From: an uncultured Opitutia bacterium
GTDB taxonomy: Bacteria > Verrucomicrobiota > Verrucomicrobiia > Opitutales > Opitutaceae
DNA length: 46,966 bases
Reading direction: 5' to 3'
Assembly (NCBI GenBank): GCA_903900845.1
Contig: CAIUOU010000106.1
Coordinates: forward strand, 1 to 46,966
Position numbers and translations under genes: made by a program. The notes under the pieces are model-generated. The model had not been told where the DNA came from, searched no databases, and saw only the letters and a program-made list of their open reading frames with translations. Positions 40,143 to 46,966 of this stretch are shown here, in pieces (position 1 is the stretch's first letter; each line of letters begins with the position of its first letter).

Positions 40143-41064
40143 CCGTGCCGGCCGCCGTCAACGACGCGGCGCGAAAAACGACCACGCAATCGCTGCCGTC
40201 CTGCGTCGGCAGCCACTCCGGCCGCAGGGCGGCGAACTCGCGGTTGATCGCGGCGTGCAGTCCGCCCACCTCGATCGCGAGCAGGCCGTGTGGCGCGAGG
40301 CGGTTTGCCGCCTGGTGGATGAGTTTCCGGATGATCACCAAGCCGTCCCGGCCGCCGTCGTGCGCCATCCGCGGCTCCGCGGCGAACTCAGGCGCCTGCG
40401 TGTCGACGTGCGCGCTGGGCTCGTAGGGCGGGTTGCTGATGATCAGGTCGTAGGCGGCTGGCGGCACGGCATCGAACACGTCGCTGCGGAACAGGCCCAC
40501 GCGATCCGCCAAGTGGTGTTCGCGCACGTTCACGCGGGCGACGTCGAGCGCGTCGGCCGACAGGTCGCACGCGTCGACTTGCGCTTCCGGAAACCCGTGC
40601 GCCAGCAGGATCGCGAGACAGCCGGAACCCGTGCAGACGTCGACGGCGCGGCGCACGCGCGTGCCCCGCGGCAGGCAGGCGGCCAGGGCTCCGGGGATGA
40701 GTTCGAGAAAATAGCTGCGGGGGATGATGACGCGTTCGTCGACGAGGAACCGGTGCGGTCCGAGCCAAGCCTCGCGCGTCAGGTAGGCGGCGGGCACGCG
40801 ATCGACCGCGCGCCGCCGGAAGACCGCCTCGAGCCGCGCGCGTTCTTCCGGTTTCAGACTCCGCCGTAGCACGGCCGGCCCGCTCTCCAGCGGCAGCCCA
40901 AGGGTGCGGAGGATGAGGTAGAGCGCCTCGTCGTGCGCGTCGGTCGCCACCTGACCGAGGGCGACGCCGGCCTTTTCCAGGAGCGCGGTGGCGAAGGCCA
41001 GCCAGGCGCCGGGCGTGGCAAGATCCGCGGCGCCCGCGAGCGGATCAGCGGCGGGCCGCCTCAT
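40054..41064 (-). CDS. prmB: ribosomal protein L3 N5-glutamine methyltransferase PrmB
   Basis: A 336-residue HemK-type methyltransferase. The AdoMet site is DVCTGSGCLAILLAHGFP, followed by ACDLSADALDVARVN, and the catalytic NPPY is at 211-214 (ISNPPYEP), the signature of glutamine-amide methyltransferases. EPRMAHDGGRDGL follows, as in the family. The N-terminal helical part (LYLILRTLGLPLE, RVPAAYLTREAWLG) matches PrmB better than PrmC. PrmB methylates ribosomal protein L3. ATG at 41064 overlaps the end of the upstream rhomboid-like gene by 20 bases. The C-terminus is odd: after VVVFRA it continues about 40 residues of Ser/Arg/Pro-rich sequence antisense to the small membrane gene; a normal protein would end near there. 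Confidence 0.88.
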   Translation of the reverse strand: MRRPAADPLAGAADLATPGAWLAFATALLEKAGVALGQVATDAHDEALYLILRTLGLPLESGPAVLRRSLKPEERARLEAVFRRRAVDRVPAAYLTREAWLGPHRFLVDERVIIPRSYFLELIPGALAACLPRGTRVRRAVDVCTGSGCLAILLAHGFPEAQVDACDLSADALDVARVNVREHHLADRVGLFRSDVFDAVPPAAYDLIISNPPYEPSAHVDTQAPEFAAEPRMAHDGGRDGLVIIRKLIHQAANRLAPHGLLAIEVGGLHAAINREFAALRPEWLPTQDGSDCVVVFRAASLTAAGTVTGPRPNASAASRPSTSRSPQAPRSRRAR

Positions 41065-41866
41065 CGGGGGCCACGACATGCGCGTGGTTCTGGATGTGCT
41101 CCGGGCAATAGCATTGGTCGCCGGCGCACTTGGAGCAGTAGCGGAAGTCCAACTCCGGGTTGGTGCGGTCGGTGCGACCGCACACGTGGCAGACATGGCG
41201 CGCCCGGACCTCCTCGGCGGCCCGTTCCGCGCGGCGTTCCGCCTGCCGGCGACCGCTGCGGAGCCGCAGGAGGATATCAGGCCCGAAGAAGACCAGGAAG
41301 GTGACCACCGGCGCCGCGATCTGCAGGCGCAGGCCGAGGTCGCCACGCACGAATTGCACAAGGTTCAGCGCCCAGGTGATGATCGCGAGCCACTTGATCT
41401 TCACCGGCAGGATGAAGAACAGCATCAGCTCGAAGTCGGGATTCAGGAAGGCGAAGGCCAGGAAAACCGAGCCGAGGATGAACAGGTTGGTGACGCCGTT
41501 GAGCGGGGCGAGGAACGACAACGCCACGGTGAGGAGGTAACTCAACAGCAGGAAGAGATTGAAGCGGAACGCGCCCCAATGCTGCTCCAGCGCACCGCTC
41601 ATCAGGTAGAAAATGTACCAGCCGAACACCGTGAAGACGATGCCGAACGTGCCGCCTGGCATGGGCACCAGCAGCATGAAGGTCAGGATGCGCCACCACT
41701 CGCCGCCCGCGGTCACCAGCGCCGGCGCGAAGTCGAGGCGCGCCGGATCCAGCAGGCGGAACATCACGGCCAGCAGCACGAACGCCTGGCCGATGACGAG
41801 GTACAAGCCCGCGTTGGGAATCGCGAAGCGCCCCAGGGCGCGCTCGAGTCGGTCGAGGAAAGACAT
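41045..41866 (-). CDS. rhomboid-like membrane protein without catalytic residues, with C-terminal zinc finger
   Basis: A 273-residue protein with a rhomboid-type membrane core of about six helices (residues 15-205). NPDFELMLFFILPVKIKWLA has the sequence expected between rhomboid helices 4 and 5. In place of the catalytic G-x-S-G there is LNGVTNLFILG, and no His is found in the last helices, so peptidase activity is unlikely; a Derlin-like role in binding membrane proteins is possible. After a charged helix comes a Cys/His cluster: C226, C229, C244, C247, C252, C254, H257, H261 and H263, likely binding two zinc ions. It sits between the TPR gene and prmB on the minus strand, overlapping prmB by 20 bases. 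Confidence 0.75.
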   Translation of the reverse strand: MSFLDRLERALGRFAIPNAGLYLVIGQAFVLLAVMFRLLDPARLDFAPALVTAGGEWWRILTFMLLVPMPGGTFGIVFTVFGWYIFYLMSGALEQHWGAFRFNLFLLLSYLLTVALSFLAPLNGVTNLFILGSVFLAFAFLNPDFELMLFFILPVKIKWLAIITWALNLVQFVRGDLGLRLQIAAPVVTFLVFFGPDILLRLRSGRRQAERRAERAAEEVRARHVCHVCGRTDRTNPELDFRYCSKCAGDQCYCPEHIQNHAHVVAPDEAARR

Positions 41867-41928
41867 GAGACTGGGTCAGGGTGCGGGAGGCGCCGCGGGC
41901 TCGGCAAGACTTGCCGCGAGGCGCCCCC

Positions 41929-42789
41929 TCACTTGCCCGCGTTCTCCAGCAGCGGCTTCAACCGGTCCTTCTGCCCCTGCAGCCCGGGTTCGGTCACGGT
42001 CTCCAACAGGATGCGCGCATGGCCGGCCCGGCCGGTCTTGATCAGGATGTTGGCCGCGTGGAGGCGCATGGTCTGCCGCTCGATGTCGCTGGGGGCCTTC
42101 TCCTCCAACGCGCTCCACAGCTTCAGCGCGGCGCCCCAGTCGGGTCTCTCCAGGTCGTAGTACGACTCCGCATGACGGTAGGCGAATTCGAAGCGGTCGG
42201 GGGCCAGCTCCGAGGCCTTGCGGAACGCCTCGAGCACGGCGTTGTCGAGGTTCGCCCTCGTCCACTGCCCGTTTTTCAGGAACTCGTCCCGCGCCTCCAC
42301 CAGCAGCGTGCCGAGCTGGTAGTGGTAAACCGGCTCGCCGGGCTCCAGCTTGATCGCGGCGATGAAGTACGGGGCGGCCTGCAGCGGCTTCCCGTCCTCC
42401 GCGAGGAGGTTCCCGATCTGGTTCTTCACGATCGCGATGTCGGGATCGAGCTCGTTGGCCTTGAGCAGCATCGCCGCGGCCTCCTTGCGCATGTCGACCT
42501 TGCCCAGCAGCAGGCCGTAGGCCGCGTACCCCGCGGCGTAGCGCGGGTTGTCGCGCAGCAGCACCTCATAGTCGTGCGAGATTTCCTGCAGGCGGCGCTT
42601 GAGCGAACTGGCGTCAAGGTTGTCGCCCTGCTTCGCGGCGTCGGCGAAAGCCTCCTTCTGGCGGTCGATGATCCGGCGGAGGTTGCGCTCGGCGAGGTTC
42701 TCCGCCTCGGCCGCGCGGGGGACGGCGGCGATCAGGAGTGGCAGGGCAAGAAGGAGTCGGAGGCGGCGCACAGGCGGATCCGACACCAT
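41929..42789 (-). CDS. exported tetratricopeptide-repeat protein
   Basis: A 286-residue protein with an N-terminal signal peptide (about 1-29, ending AAEAEN). The rest is helical, with TPR-type repeats: YAAGYAAYGLLLGKVDMRKEAAAMLLKANELDPD, AIVKNQIGNLLAEDGKPLQA and FAYRHAESYYDLERPDWGAAL. It should act as a periplasmic protein-protein interaction scaffold. No partner can be named. The ATG at 42789 overlaps the TGA stop of the upstream fdhD gene (TGATG on the minus strand), so translation is probably coupled. The rhomboid-like gene follows 62 bases downstream. Confidence 0.82.
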   Translation of the reverse strand: MVSDPPVRRLRLLLALPLLIAAVPRAAEAENLAERNLRRIIDRQKEAFADAAKQGDNLDASSLKRRLQEISHDYEVLLRDNPRYAAGYAAYGLLLGKVDMRKEAAAMLLKANELDPDIAIVKNQIGNLLAEDGKPLQAAPYFIAAIKLEPGEPVYHYQLGTLLVEARDEFLKNGQWTRANLDNAVLEAFRKASELAPDRFEFAYRHAESYYDLERPDWGAALKLWSALEEKAPSDIERQTMRLHAANILIKTGRAGHARILLETVTEPGLQGQKDRLKPLLENAGK

Positions 42790-43619
42790 CAACCGGCGAC
42801 GGTGCCGGCGTAAACATTCATCCGCATCGGCGAGCCGGGTCCGCCCGCGGGTCGGAGGAAACCGACAAGCGTCTGGCCGCTCTCCACCGCGAATTCCACC
42901 GCGGCGGAGGTCGGCGCGGAAATCGCCGCCACGCAGCCGGCGCCCGCCGCCAGCGCCTTCTGCATGAGCTCAAACGACACTCGCCCGCTCACGAGCACGA
43001 TCCGGCCCGCCAGCGGCACGCGGCCGTCGAGCACCGCGCGGCCGATCACCTTGTCGAGGGCGTTGTGGCGGCCGACGTCCTCGTGCGCGCCCTCCAGGTT
43101 GCCGTCGGCGTCGAACACCGCGCACGCGTGCAGGCCGCCGGTCACCGCGAACGCGGTCTGGGCGGCGCGGAGGCGTCCCGGCAGCGACGCGAGCACGTCG
43201 CGCCGGGGTGGCGCGGCGGGCGGCAGCGGGGGGAAAATGCCGCGGATGGCGGCGAGCGTGGCCTTGCCGCAGATCCCGCAGCTGGACGCGGTGAACAGGT
43301 GGCGCGTGAGCCGCGCCTCGTCCAGGATGACGCCGGGGGAGGGCACGGCGTCGATCACGTTGGACGAGGGCTCACCGGAATCCCCGCGGCAGCGCACCAG
43401 ATCGAGCAGGTCGTCGCCCGTCCGGATGATTCCCTCGGTGACGAAGAAACCCGCCGCAAGCTCGCGGTCGTTTCCCGGCGTGCGCATGACCACCGCCACG
43501 CTGCGGCCGGCGAAACGGATCTCCAGCGGCTCCTCGACCGCCACCGCGTCCTCGGCCGCGACCGCCGCTCCCCCGCCCTCCAGGCGCTGGATCGGCTTCG
43601 CGAGGATGGCGGGCGGCAT
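42789..43619 (-). CDS. fdhD: formate dehydrogenase accessory sulfurtransferase FdhD
   Basis: A 276-residue cytoplasmic sulfurtransferase that carries sulfur from IscS to the molybdenum cofactor of formate dehydrogenases. The active Cys motif CGICG is at 114-118 (C114 and C117). Family segments GFFVTEGIIRTGDDL, FAVTGGLHACAVFD, EDVGRHNALDKVIG and SGRVSFELMQKAL are all intact. ATG at 43619 is chosen because MPPAILAKPIQR directly precedes the first conserved strand. No formate dehydrogenase, molybdenum transport or cofactor-synthesis gene is in this window, so its client is elsewhere or is another molybdoenzyme. It is divergent from the radical SAM gene across 57 bases and coupled to the TPR gene. 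Confidence 0.92.
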   Translation of the reverse strand: MPPAILAKPIQRLEGGGAAVAAEDAVAVEEPLEIRFAGRSVAVVMRTPGNDRELAAGFFVTEGIIRTGDDLLDLVRCRGDSGEPSSNVIDAVPSPGVILDEARLTRHLFTASSCGICGKATLAAIRGIFPPLPPAAPPRRDVLASLPGRLRAAQTAFAVTGGLHACAVFDADGNLEGAHEDVGRHNALDKVIGRAVLDGRVPLAGRIVLVSGRVSFELMQKALAAGAGCVAAISAPTSAAVEFAVESGQTLVGFLRPAGGPGSPMRMNVYAGTVAG

Positions 43620-43676
43620 GGCGCGACCAAAACGAATCACACTGGCGTCGCCACGATTTTCGTTACGGTGCCGGGC

Positions 43677-44759
43677 ATGAGTTCGTCGACACCCGCGCCT
43701 TCCGGTCCGCCGGGCCGCGGTGCGGCGACCAATCCGCCCAACCGCTTCGAGCGCCTGCACCTCGCGCCCGACCCCGACGCGGCGGCGGCCGATCCGGACG
43801 ACGACGGGACTGGTCCGCATCCGCACACGGAGTTTTACGACGACGCCTCGGAATCGATCCTGTCCCGCAACGACAGCCCCGACGTCCCGTACACCTGGGG
43901 CCTCAACCCTTACCGCGGCTGCGAACACGGTTGCGCCTACTGTTTCGCGCGGCCGTACCATGAGTACCTCGGCTTCTCCAGCGGCCTCGACTTCGAGACG
44001 CGCATCATGGTGAAGCGCCGCGCGCCCGACCTGTTGCGCGAGAAGCTGCTCTCACCCTCCTGGCGCGGCGAGGCGATCACGCTCAGCGGCGCCACCGACT
44101 GCTACCAGCCGGCCGAGCGGCGTTTCCGCCTCACGCGCGCCTGCCTGGAGGTGTGCGCGGGATTCCGCCAGCCCGTCGCGATCGTCACCAAGAACGCGCT
44201 GGTGAGCCGCGACGCCGACGTGCTCGGCGACCTGGCCCGCGACCAGGCTGCGATGGTGCTGGTGACCGTGACCACGCTGGACACGGATCTCGCGGGCCGG
44301 CTCGAGCCCCGAGCATCGCGCCCCGCGGCCCGCTTGCGTGCGATCAGCGCGCTGGCCGCGGCGGGGGTGCCGGTGGGTGTGCTCGTCGCTCCCGTCGTCC
44401 CCGGGCTGACCGAGCATGAGATCCCGGGCATCATCCGTGCGGTATCCGAAGCCGGCGCGACTTTCGGCGGGTACCTCGTGCTGCGCCTGCCGCACGCGGT
44501 GAAGGACCTCTTCCGCGACTGGCTGGCAACGCACGAGCCGGGCAAATCCGCCCGCGTGCTCGATCGCGTGCGGGCCATGCGCGGAGGCGAGCTCAACGTG
44601 AGCGAGTGGGGTGCGCGCATGAAGGGGGAGGGCATTCACGCGGAGCAGATCCGCGCGATGTTCGAGACGGCCGCGCGCCGCCATGGTCTCGATCCGCGGC
44701 GCCCCGGGTTGAGCTCGGAGGCATTTCGCCGGCCCGGCGAACAGCTTTCCCTGCTTTAG
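43677..44759 (+). CDS. PA0069-family radical SAM protein
   Basis: A 360-residue protein. After a low-complexity N-terminus (residues 1-50) comes TWGLNPYRGCEHGCAYCFARPYHE, where C82, C86 and C89 form the C-x3-C-x2-C iron-sulfur motif of radical SAM enzymes. SGATDCYQPAERRFRLTR and VLVAPVVPGLTEHEI are typical of the PA0069/SplB-like group. Members are related to spore photoproduct lyase, but their reaction in non-spore-formers is unknown. The length and C-terminus are normal. ATG at 43677 is used. It is divergent from fdhD. Its stop overlaps by four bases the stop of a possible 56-residue antisense gene (44756-44926). Confidence 0.88.
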   Translation: MSSSTPAPSGPPGRGAATNPPNRFERLHLAPDPDAAAADPDDDGTGPHPHTEFYDDASESILSRNDSPDVPYTWGLNPYRGCEHGCAYCFARPYHEYLGFSSGLDFETRIMVKRRAPDLLREKLLSPSWRGEAITLSGATDCYQPAERRFRLTRACLEVCAGFRQPVAIVTKNALVSRDADVLGDLARDQAAMVLVTVTTLDTDLAGRLEPRASRPAARLRAISALAAAGVPVGVLVAPVVPGLTEHEIPGIIRAVSEAGATFGGYLVLRLPHAVKDLFRDWLATHEPGKSARVLDRVRAMRGGELNVSEWGARMKGEGIHAEQIRAMFETAARRHGLDPRRPGLSSEAFRRPGEQLSLL

Positions 44760-44926
44760 GCGAAATCCGGAGAGGCGGTTGGCCGCGCTGAACTGTCCGC
44801 GAAACCGCTGGTGAACGGGCTTGCGCCGACCAAATCCGCCCGCAACTCCTTGATGCTTTGCAACCGGGCGACGAAGCGCTCCGTCTGCCGTTTGCGTCCC
44901 ACCCTGAAGTTTTTCCCGGAAATCAT
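44756..44926 (-). CDS. possible 56-residue gene between radical SAM and TonB receptor genes
   Basis: A minus-strand frame from ATG (44926-44924) to TAA (44758-44756), giving a peptide that starts MISGKNFRVGRKRQTERF and continues as a basic amphipathic helix (VARLQSIKELRADLVG), ending SPDFA. It fills the gap between its neighbours exactly: the start shares CATG with the TonB receptor start on the other strand, and the stop overlaps the radical SAM stop. GGGAGG lies 11 bases upstream. Third codon positions are mostly G or C (about 78% by hand), while the second positions are mixed. I do not recognise the protein. Chance cannot be excluded at this size. Confidence 0.4.
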   Translation of the reverse strand: MISGKNFRVGRKRQTERFVARLQSIKELRADLVGASPFTSGFADSSARPTASPDFA

Positions 44927-46966
44927 GCCCTGCCAAACCTCCCGTCACGTCGCGCGTGCGATCGCCGCGCTGCTCCTTGCGCCCCAACCGGCGCTTTTCG
45001 CCGCCGCCAGCGGCACCACGGTGATGACACCGTTCAAGGTGGAGGCCGAGTTCGGGGTGGATGGTCTCCGCATCCAGCCGGCGACCGCGGTTCTGAATCC
45101 GTACTTATTGGAGCAGCACGGGATCCGGCAATTGCAGGACCTGTCAGGGGCGGCACCCAATCTGTTTGTGAGCAACAGCGACACCCGAGGGTTCGGGGAT
45201 GTGATCGCTCTCCGCGGAGTGACGAACTCGATCTTCTTCAGCTCGCCGGGAGTGGCACTCTACATCGATGACGTCCCCAGTGGCTCGGTGTCGGCTTATC
45301 CGAGCAATCTGCTCAACATCGCGAGCCTCACGGTCAAGGCGGGCCCGCAAGGCACCGAGTACGGCCGCAACGCGGCGGGCGGGGTGATCGAGGTCCAGAC
45401 CCGCGAGCCCGGCAACCGCCATCAAGGCAACTTAAAAGTGTCTTACGGTTCTTTCAACGCTTCGTCCGCCCAAGCCTCTTTTGAGGGGCCGCTCAGCGCC
45501 GGGTTCGGCTATTCGATTGGGTTTGGCGTAGAGGAGCATGAGGGATTTATAACCAATACCTTACAAAAGCGATCGGCTGACGATCGCCGTTCTGTCTCAC
45601 TGCGTGGCGCGCTGTTCTGGCGCCCCGATGCAGCCACCCGGGTGCGGCTCTCGGTGCGCCAAGAAACGATGAGCGACGACGCCACGCGGCTCACCTCCCT
45701 GTTCAGCCCGGATCGTTTCGCGGCGGCCAGCAACATCAACGGCGAGACGAAGGTCGATCGCGCCCAGTACTCCGCGCAATTCCGGCGCCAACTCAGCTGG
45801 GGCTCGTTCGTCGCGACCTCTGCCCGGCAGTCCTGGAAATTGGATCCGTCTCTGACCGATCTGGATCTTTCCCCGCTACCGCTCGCCTTCTCCCGGGTGG
45901 TGCAGGAGGAGGATCTGTGGACCCACGAGATGCGGGTGGAATCGAAATCCGCCGCCGGGGAGCGTCGCTGGCGCGCCGGGCTGTTCGCCTCGGACCTTGA
46001 AACGGGGTCGGACGCCCAGCGCGAATTCATCGTGCCGCCGAGCGCCTACGTGCCGCCAGGTTTCATCCAAACCGAGCGTACTCAATACGGCATCGGCCAG
46101 AAGTCCCTCGCCGCGTTCGGCTCACTGGACCAGCCCTTCACCTCCCGCACCACGGCGAAGCTGGGCGTTCGCCTGGAGGAAAGTGATTCGTCGATCGACC
46201 GCTCCAAGGTCAGCTCGAACAACTTCCGCTTCCCGGTTCCGCCGGAGCCGCGTTTGCTTCGCGACCAGAGCCGAAACGAATTCTCCGCCAGCGCCGGCCT
46301 TCAGCACAGCGTCTCTAGCAACGCCAACCTCATTCTGCGCAGCGCCTTGGGTAAAAAGCCCGAGGGCTACAGCGGGTTCACGAGCAATCCTAATATTGCT
46401 CGCTTTGGCGGCGAGCGCCAGTGGTCCAATGAGGTGGGTCTGACTTTCGGCGACACCCGCAGCCGTTTCGGGGGCAGCGTCTTGGGCTATTGGTCGGTCA
46501 TCAAGGACTACCAGTTCGAACGCACCGTGCCGAACTCCACCGATTATGTCGTGGTCAACGCCAAAAAGGTCGCCTCCCGCGGCGTTGAGGCGAAGTTGAT
46601 GTGGAGCCCGATGGAAAACTTGTGGTGGGACGTGCAGCTGGGAACCACCTACGCGACTTTCCGCGATCACGCCGACTCGTCCGGTACCAAGGTCAACGGA
46701 CGCCAGGTTCCTTTTGTGCCAAAGTACACCTTGCGCACCGGAGCGACCCTCAGCCTGAGCCGGGCTCTTTCGGTCAACGCCAGCTACGCGGCCACCGGCA
46801 GCACGGCCTACGACGAGCGCAACACCGCGACCTTCTCCCAGAAGGCCTACGGGCTCTTCAACGCCCAGATCCGGTACCAAGTGGAGGGGTGGACGGTCGC
46901 GCTTTACGGCCACAATCTCTCCGATCGCCGCTACGACCAGTTCATCAATCCGGAAATCTTCGCCGG
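44925..46966 (+). CDS. TonB-dependent receptor (partial, cut by window end)
   Basis: At least 680 residues without an in-frame stop to the end of the window. Signal peptide about 1-28 (ending ALFAAAS), then TPFKVEA and a plug of the iron-complex receptor type: LEQHGIRQLQDLSGAAPNLF, VIALRGVTNSIFFSSPGVA, LYIDDVPSG and VKAGPQGTEYGRNAAGGVIE. Barrel strands follow, reaching LYGHNLSDRRYDQFINP, which is usually very near the C-terminus, so few residues are missing. There is no long N-terminal extension. It is more like a siderophore or cobalamin receptor than the two carbohydrate-type receptors here. The region 45420-45600 has more A/T-rich codons than its surroundings. Confidence 0.88.
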   Translation, partial: MPCQTSRHVARAIAALLLAPQPALFAAASGTTVMTPFKVEAEFGVDGLRIQPATAVLNPYLLEQHGIRQLQDLSGAAPNLFVSNSDTRGFGDVIALRGVTNSIFFSSPGVALYIDDVPSGSVSAYPSNLLNIASLTVKAGPQGTEYGRNAAGGVIEVQTREPGNRHQGNLKVSYGSFNASSAQASFEGPLSAGFGYSIGFGVEEHEGFITNTLQKRSADDRRSVSLRGALFWRPDAATRVRLSVRQETMSDDATRLTSLFSPDRFAAASNINGETKVDRAQYSAQFRRQLSWGSFVATSARQSWKLDPSLTDLDLSPLPLAFSRVVQEEDLWTHEMRVESKSAAGERRWRAGLFASDLETGSDAQREFIVPPSAYVPPGFIQTERTQYGIGQKSLAAFGSLDQPFTSRTTAKLGVRLEESDSSIDRSKVSSNNFRFPVPPEPRLLRDQSRNEFSASAGLQHSVSSNANLILRSALGKKPEGYSGFTSNPNIARFGGERQWSNEVGLTFGDTRSRFGGSVLGYWSVIKDYQFERTVPNSTDYVVVNAKKVASRGVEAKLMWSPMENLWWDVQLGTTYATFRDHADSSGTKVNGRQVPFVPKYTLRTGATLSLSRALSVNASYAATGSTAYDERNTATFSQKAYGLFNAQIRYQVEGWTVALYGHNLSDRRYDQFINPEIFA

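Overview
The window is GC-rich (visibly around 70%), densely packed bacterial DNA with short gaps and many 1-4 base start/stop overlaps. The gene content points to a verrucomicrobial relative of Opitutus. It has a PVC-type (Planctomycetes-Verrucomicrobia-Chlamydiae) cytochrome c fused to a sugar-dehydrogenase-like propeller, very large TonB-dependent receptors without SusD partners, a CE15 glucuronoyl esterase, PQQ-propeller proteins, and Gfo/Idh and TIM-barrel sugar enzymes. This assignment is inferred from protein families; no rRNA or tRNA was seen. No CRISPR array, integrase, transposase or phage gene was seen.

Layout. Bases 1-1221: a minus-strand run of a metallophosphoesterase, a CDP-alcohol phosphatidyltransferase and possibly the start of a third gene leaving the window. 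1371-5159: a 1262-residue secreted protein joining a 3-keto-glycoside hydrolase-like domain, a dehydrogenase propeller, a HEAT-like region and a c-type haem domain. 5190-8981: a minus-strand phosphodiesterase, AEC carrier, HI0933-type flavoprotein and Spy-like protein with a clear terminator. 9242-13568: housekeeping genes (minimal zincin, SYLF protein, CinA, exonuclease III, a cystathionine gamma-synthase-like enzyme coupled to a DUF167 protein). 13611-19005: an outer-membrane barrel protein, a MATE exporter, an S9 peptidase and two small downstream genes.

19024-22822 is a five-gene minus-strand envelope operon: glycine-zipper protein, LpoB, a COG3014-type lipoprotein, a YcfL-type lipoprotein and an unrecognised exported protein. 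LpoB activates class A penicillin-binding proteins in enterobacteria and is encoded next to YcfL in E. coli, so this block probably serves cell-wall synthesis at the outer membrane.

22936-39876 is rich in carbohydrate functions: two PQQ-propeller proteins, a TIM-barrel isomerase/epimerase, a CE15 esterase directly downstream of a TonB receptor, an MFS carrier, an SGNH hydrolase, a second TonB receptor and a Gfo/Idh/MocA oxidoreductase. With the DUF1080-cytochrome fusion at the left, most enzyme classes of the 3-keto-glycoside route are present in the window, although scattered. The four long gaps here (24466-25054, 30160-30740, 33760-34186, 35138-35405) are not empty. They hold two kinds of dispersed repeat and a strong REP-like palindrome; these are the least explained part of the window.

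39894-46966: a small membrane protein, PrmB, a catalytically dead rhomboid-like protein with a zinc finger, a TPR protein coupled to FdhD, a PA0069-type radical SAM protein, a possible 56-residue antisense gene, and a third TonB receptor cut by the window end.
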